This document shows, in pieces, positions 60,729-64,000 of a stretch of 64,000 bases of DNA (positions are counted from its first letter, which is position 1; each line of letters opens with the position of its first letter). Under the pieces are notes generated by a model. The model was not told where the DNA came from and did no database searches. It saw nothing but the letters and a program-made list of their open reading frames with translations. The position numbers were made by a program, and so were the translations under genes. The DNA comes from Streblospio benedicti (Eukaryota; Annelida; Polychaeta; Spionida; Spionidae): positions 11,738,941 to 11,802,940 of the forward strand of contig CM032660.1 of assembly GCA_019095985.1 (NCBI GenBank), read 5' to 3'.

Positions 60729-61472
60729 CCCCATTTCACATAGACGATGCTCAAGAAGACGCCGACCTTAGTGTCGTTTTGAGGTGGATCGTGGCGCTCT
60801 TGCATGAAATTTGGAGTGATATGATTGGTTCGATTGGAAGTGGCGCACTTATGACTGGTTCTATGGCCTCGTCTGCTACTTTGAGGGAATGTATGGTAGA
60901 CAGACCGATGATACTGTAAGTGCGGCCACTGCCGTCACAATCTGAAGCAATTAATGTAACCATGAAACGGACGCATATCTGTTACAACAGCTGGGTTGTT
61001 CACGATGCTCCATGATCAATGTTGTCTTCCTGGAGAAAATGGTACACTTCTGCCTGGTTATGGCCAAAAAATTTCTATCAATACTTTGGAGAAGTGATTT
61101 TGATATTTTTTGTGGGCTCCCGTTTTGCATTATTGAGTTGTTGATTTAGATCATCCTTTTTGCTTTACTGGGTAGTCCAAAGCACTAACTTGATCGTTGT
61201 TAGGTTTTACTACTTAAAGGTGGCCTTGCTGGCAATGTTCATAGATATGTTCCCGCGTTATGGTGTGCTATTTCCGAATGGTACCATGAGCCTGCCTTTT
61301 CATCCAGTCCAGCTGACAGCTCACATACCGTTATTCCAGACGGATTCCATAAGTTCAAAAGTTCTAGCCAAACAATATGCTCACAAACATAAAAAGCTGA
61401 CATTTTCTCTCACATTTCTGGTGTTTTGTGGAGAATTTGATGCATGCTGCCATCGTCTATGTGAAATTGGGG
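60729..61472 (-). mobile_element. Long-TIR DNA transposon, copy 3 (inverted, internally shorter)
   Basis: It starts CCCCATTTCACATAGACGAT and ends ATCGTCTATGTGAAATTGGGG, so this copy has its own well-matched tips. Read on the minus strand the interior follows copies 1 and 2 (GGACTGGATGAAAAG, GGTACCATTCGGAA, CAACAACTCAATAATGCA, AGGCAGAAGTGTACCATTTT). It lacks the left-hand part seen in the other copies. No transposase. Confidence 0.75.
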
Positions 61473-61499
61473 ATAGGGGTGGGGGTGTGGTGGTTGCAG

Positions 61500-63400
61500 C
61501 ACATTTCTGGACTAAGAACACCATCGTTGCTGTAAGCACATACAGTGGTTACTTGCATTATGCGCGTGTGCACTGAGATCTTATCATTTAGATTTAAGTT
61601 TACAAACCTGCCATTGGACTTCTAAAATATAATATATGCATAGTTTCTTTTGTTTTGTTTTTTTGTAGCAAGTCAAAATACAACCGATTCTGAAGGACTG
61701 TTCGGAAAGTACATGGAAGATCATGGACCCCAATCACACGTAAACTTTAACCGGTGTACATCATTAATTTATTAGGAATTGCATTTGGTGTTCAGATGTG
61801 TTCATGCAAAGATCGTTCACATTTTAGATAGTCCTGACATCATTGGGGACCTTCTAATTCCCCTATGTGATCTAGTGTACCAAGTAGTCAAGTACCAAGC
61901 TGACATACATGTAATTGGACAGAAGTCGTGATACAGGTGTCCATGTTAGCGGCGAGTGAAGAATGCGGGTGTATTATATTGGTAAGCATTATTACACGTG
62001 AAGATATAACTGACATATTTATTTGTATGTAACACTGGTCATCTTTCAAATATAAATATATAATTCGCTTTAATCACAGAAACCAAATCAGAATACAATG
62101 AATCATTAATGGGAAATTTTAACGGAGAGCTGGTTACATGTACTTCGGCACTTCTTGGATTATTGGGTCTACTGTCGTAGAACGTAGATCAGTGTATACC
62201 AAATGGAAGAAGAACACCATTTGCACACATGTTAATACATTATTGTATTCAATATGTAATCAAAAGTATTTGTAGTCATTATATACTGGGACGTAACCAT
62301 TTGTCCTCTGCGTCTATGTGCCTTGCCCCAACTGCGACGTTTTCTTTTTCTAATCTTTTGAAAGAGCACCGCCCATAATTTGCAAATGCCATGCAGCATG
62401 ACGGTATCGTAATTAATTAGCAAATACTTTATGTCAAATACATGATGTCAATAAATGATGCAATAATAATCAATTTATCAGCAAAATGTTATTATTATGA
62501 CAGTTTTAGTCTATGAAAATAGAAATCTGAGAAATATTTATGATTTTCTATTGAAAGAATTATTTGTTACGATAAAAATAGCAAGCACTGCTAAGATGTA
62601 TAAATGATAATACAATAAGTTCAATAACATAAAAAGACGAGCAAACTGTTTCATTTTACACGATTCTTTGACTAAATTTAGTATAGATGAGAACATTTCT
62701 ATAAAAGAAAATACTAATGATTGAAGTATAACATCAAAATATTAGTACCATCACAAAAAAATCTTTGTAGACAATTTTTATACACGCACATCTTTCATAC
62801 CTGGTATGTCTGGCTTACTGATATTCTACATACATTTACACTAGCTAGACAGGTATATTTTGACGAACAACTTCAGTACGCTGCTAGAAATAAGAAAGTT
62901 TTAAATTGTGTACCGGGATAAGACTGATTGTAAATCTAAATGCACAAAGTTCACAACAATTTGATACAGTTTGTAGAATTATTGCACTCAAGTAAGATAC
63001 ATAAGAGAAGGCATGGTTTGTACATGTTGTGATAAAGGTTCAGCAAAATACCTCACTGGCATTTTAGTATGCCATGAAACTCATTAATGTTAATATTGCA
63101 GAACATGCATTTCCTTTTCGGGTACACTTACATGCATAATATATAAACAGTCTCTCATCAAGAAAACCCACTCACTCTCTGGACATTTTCACAAACTAAT
63201 ATGCATGTATGCCAAAGGGTTAATGAAGCAGTAGCTAAACCTTTAGCACACGATGTATTTGAGAAGGTTATGATATTGTGATTGACTTGCAAGCATTCCC
63301 AGGGTTCTCATATCATAGTCATGTCATGTAGAATTGTTACTAAAATGTTAATGAAAATGTCACGAGAATCGACAATGATTGCAAGTTAATACACAGCCAT
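61500..63400. other. Stretch without a recognised gene
   Basis: AT-rich sequence between the transposon cluster and the receptor exon. Only short reading frames are present. The part nearest 63400 is presumably the receptor 3' UTR on the minus strand. Confidence 0.5.
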
Positions 63401-63407
63401 ATTCTTA

Positions 63408-63878
63408 TTAGGCAAATGGATTTTCTTGTGGTCTGGGGAAAAACAGTGTCAGTGACACTGCAATTAGAGCCAGATACAACACAAAGAAGAAGCGGTCCAA
63501 CACCATCGCACACTCTTTCCACTCATTGGCTGCCATTCGCAGGAATGAAGCCGTGGCAGTTTTTTCCTCCAGTTTTATCTCCATTCTGGATAAAGACTGT
63601 TTGATCGCAGTGACCTCATTGTGCAGTAAGGACACTGATTCTATGGATGTTGTGGAGTTCAGGTTGTCCTGATACTGGGACCGGCTATGACTGTCAGATC
63701 CAGAATTACGCTTGCGGAAGGCACTGACACAGTCTGTTGTTCCGCACAACATGCGAACACACTCGCCATTTTGGTTCTCCTCACAGTCTTTCTGTCGCTT
63801 GCGCTTGCGACAGGCACACGAGTTATCCACAAACTCCACCTTGATGCACATGAGACGAGCCAGGCAGCGAAGAGTCAC
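63408..63878 (-). CDS. Nicotinic acetylcholine receptor-type (Cys-loop) subunit, last coding exon
   Basis: A single exon of 157 codons from acceptor cctactccag to a TAA. EWKECAMVLDRFFFVLYLAL followed by IAVSLTLFFPRP is the MA helix and fourth membrane segment of nicotinic-type pentameric ligand-gated channels (usual form W(K/Q)xVAxVxDRxFL). The part before it is the cytoplasmic M3-M4 loop. It begins LRCLARLMCIKVEF, is unusually Cys- and Lys/Arg-rich (CACRKRKRQKDCEE), then Ser-rich, then a helical LLHNEVTAIKQSLSRMEIKL. The start phase is 0, and the extracellular and M1-M3 exons lie beyond 64000. Whether the channel is cation- or anion-selective and which alpha or beta type it is cannot be told. 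Confidence 0.85.
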   Translation of the reverse strand: MTLRCLARLMCIKVEFVDNSCACRKRKRQKDCEENQNGECVRMLCGTTDCVSAFRKRNSGSDSHSRSQYQDNLNSTTSIESVSLLHNEVTAIKQSLSRMEIKLEEKTATASFLRMAANEWKECAMVLDRFFFVLYLALIAVSLTLFFPRPQENPFA

Positions 63879-64000
63879 CTGGAGTAGGCAACATGTTCTT
63901 TAGATAAACATACAATTGCATTAGTTAAATAAAACAAAATACTATACTAATCATTTTTAAATGTTGGGGTGTTATTATGTAAAGCTGTATTATACTTTAG

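Overview
The window is metazoan nuclear DNA: AT-rich, with small phase-consistent exons, GT-AG introns, microsatellites and many decayed DNA-transposon and LINE pieces. Vertebrate-like orthologues (ZNF207/BuGZ, a sterol O-acyltransferase, an ethanolamine/choline kinase, an ankyrin-SOCS protein, a nicotinic-type receptor subunit) sit beside an invertebrate-style secretory-pathway glycosyltransferase. This suggests a marine invertebrate deuterostome such as a lancelet, but that is inference; the sequence alone does not name the species.

Layout. Every gene I can support is on the minus strand, so transcription runs from high to low coordinates. 1-1.7 kb: nested pogo/Tigger-like non-autonomous elements. 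1.9-8.9 kb: ZNF207/BuGZ exons, with MITEs in the introns. 9.1-10.7 kb: inverted CR1-like LINE fragments, ending at a 100-N gap (10685-10784). 10.8-12.3 kb: the last exons of a sterol O-acyltransferase. 12.3-15.5 kb: diverged tandem repeats, a long-TIR transposon and a near-identical 249-bp direct repeat. 16.4-19.0 kb: a complete 4-exon glycosyltransferase (357 aa). 19.9-25.0 kb: a complete 9-exon ethanolamine/choline kinase (338 aa) with a ~1-kb palindrome in an intron. 27.1-33.4 kb: eight phase-consistent exons of a gene I do not recognise (at least 428 aa). 33.9-36.9 kb: two more exons, probably from a different gene. 37-47 kb: no confident gene; repeats and a poly-A tract. 47.0-49.4 kb: a complete 3-exon ankyrin-repeat/SOCS-box gene (486 aa). 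50-58.9 kb: at most isolated candidate exons. 58.9-61.5 kb: a cluster of two more copies of the long-TIR transposon and another MITE. 63.4-63.9 kb: the last exon of a nicotinic-type Cys-loop receptor subunit.

The genes do not form a pathway; they are unrelated host genes in a minus-strand run. Exon ends were set by eye from GT-AG signals and checked by summing codon phases. The kinase, glycosyltransferase and ankyrin-SOCS chains close exactly from ATG to stop. The ZNF207 chain does not close, and that is reported. I see no CRISPR, tRNA, rRNA or bacterial-type feature. The most noteworthy items are the 984-bp palindrome with subterminal repeat arrays, a MITE family found just downstream of 5' splice sites in three genes, the long-TIR transposon family, and the unrecognised gene at 27.1-33.4 kb.
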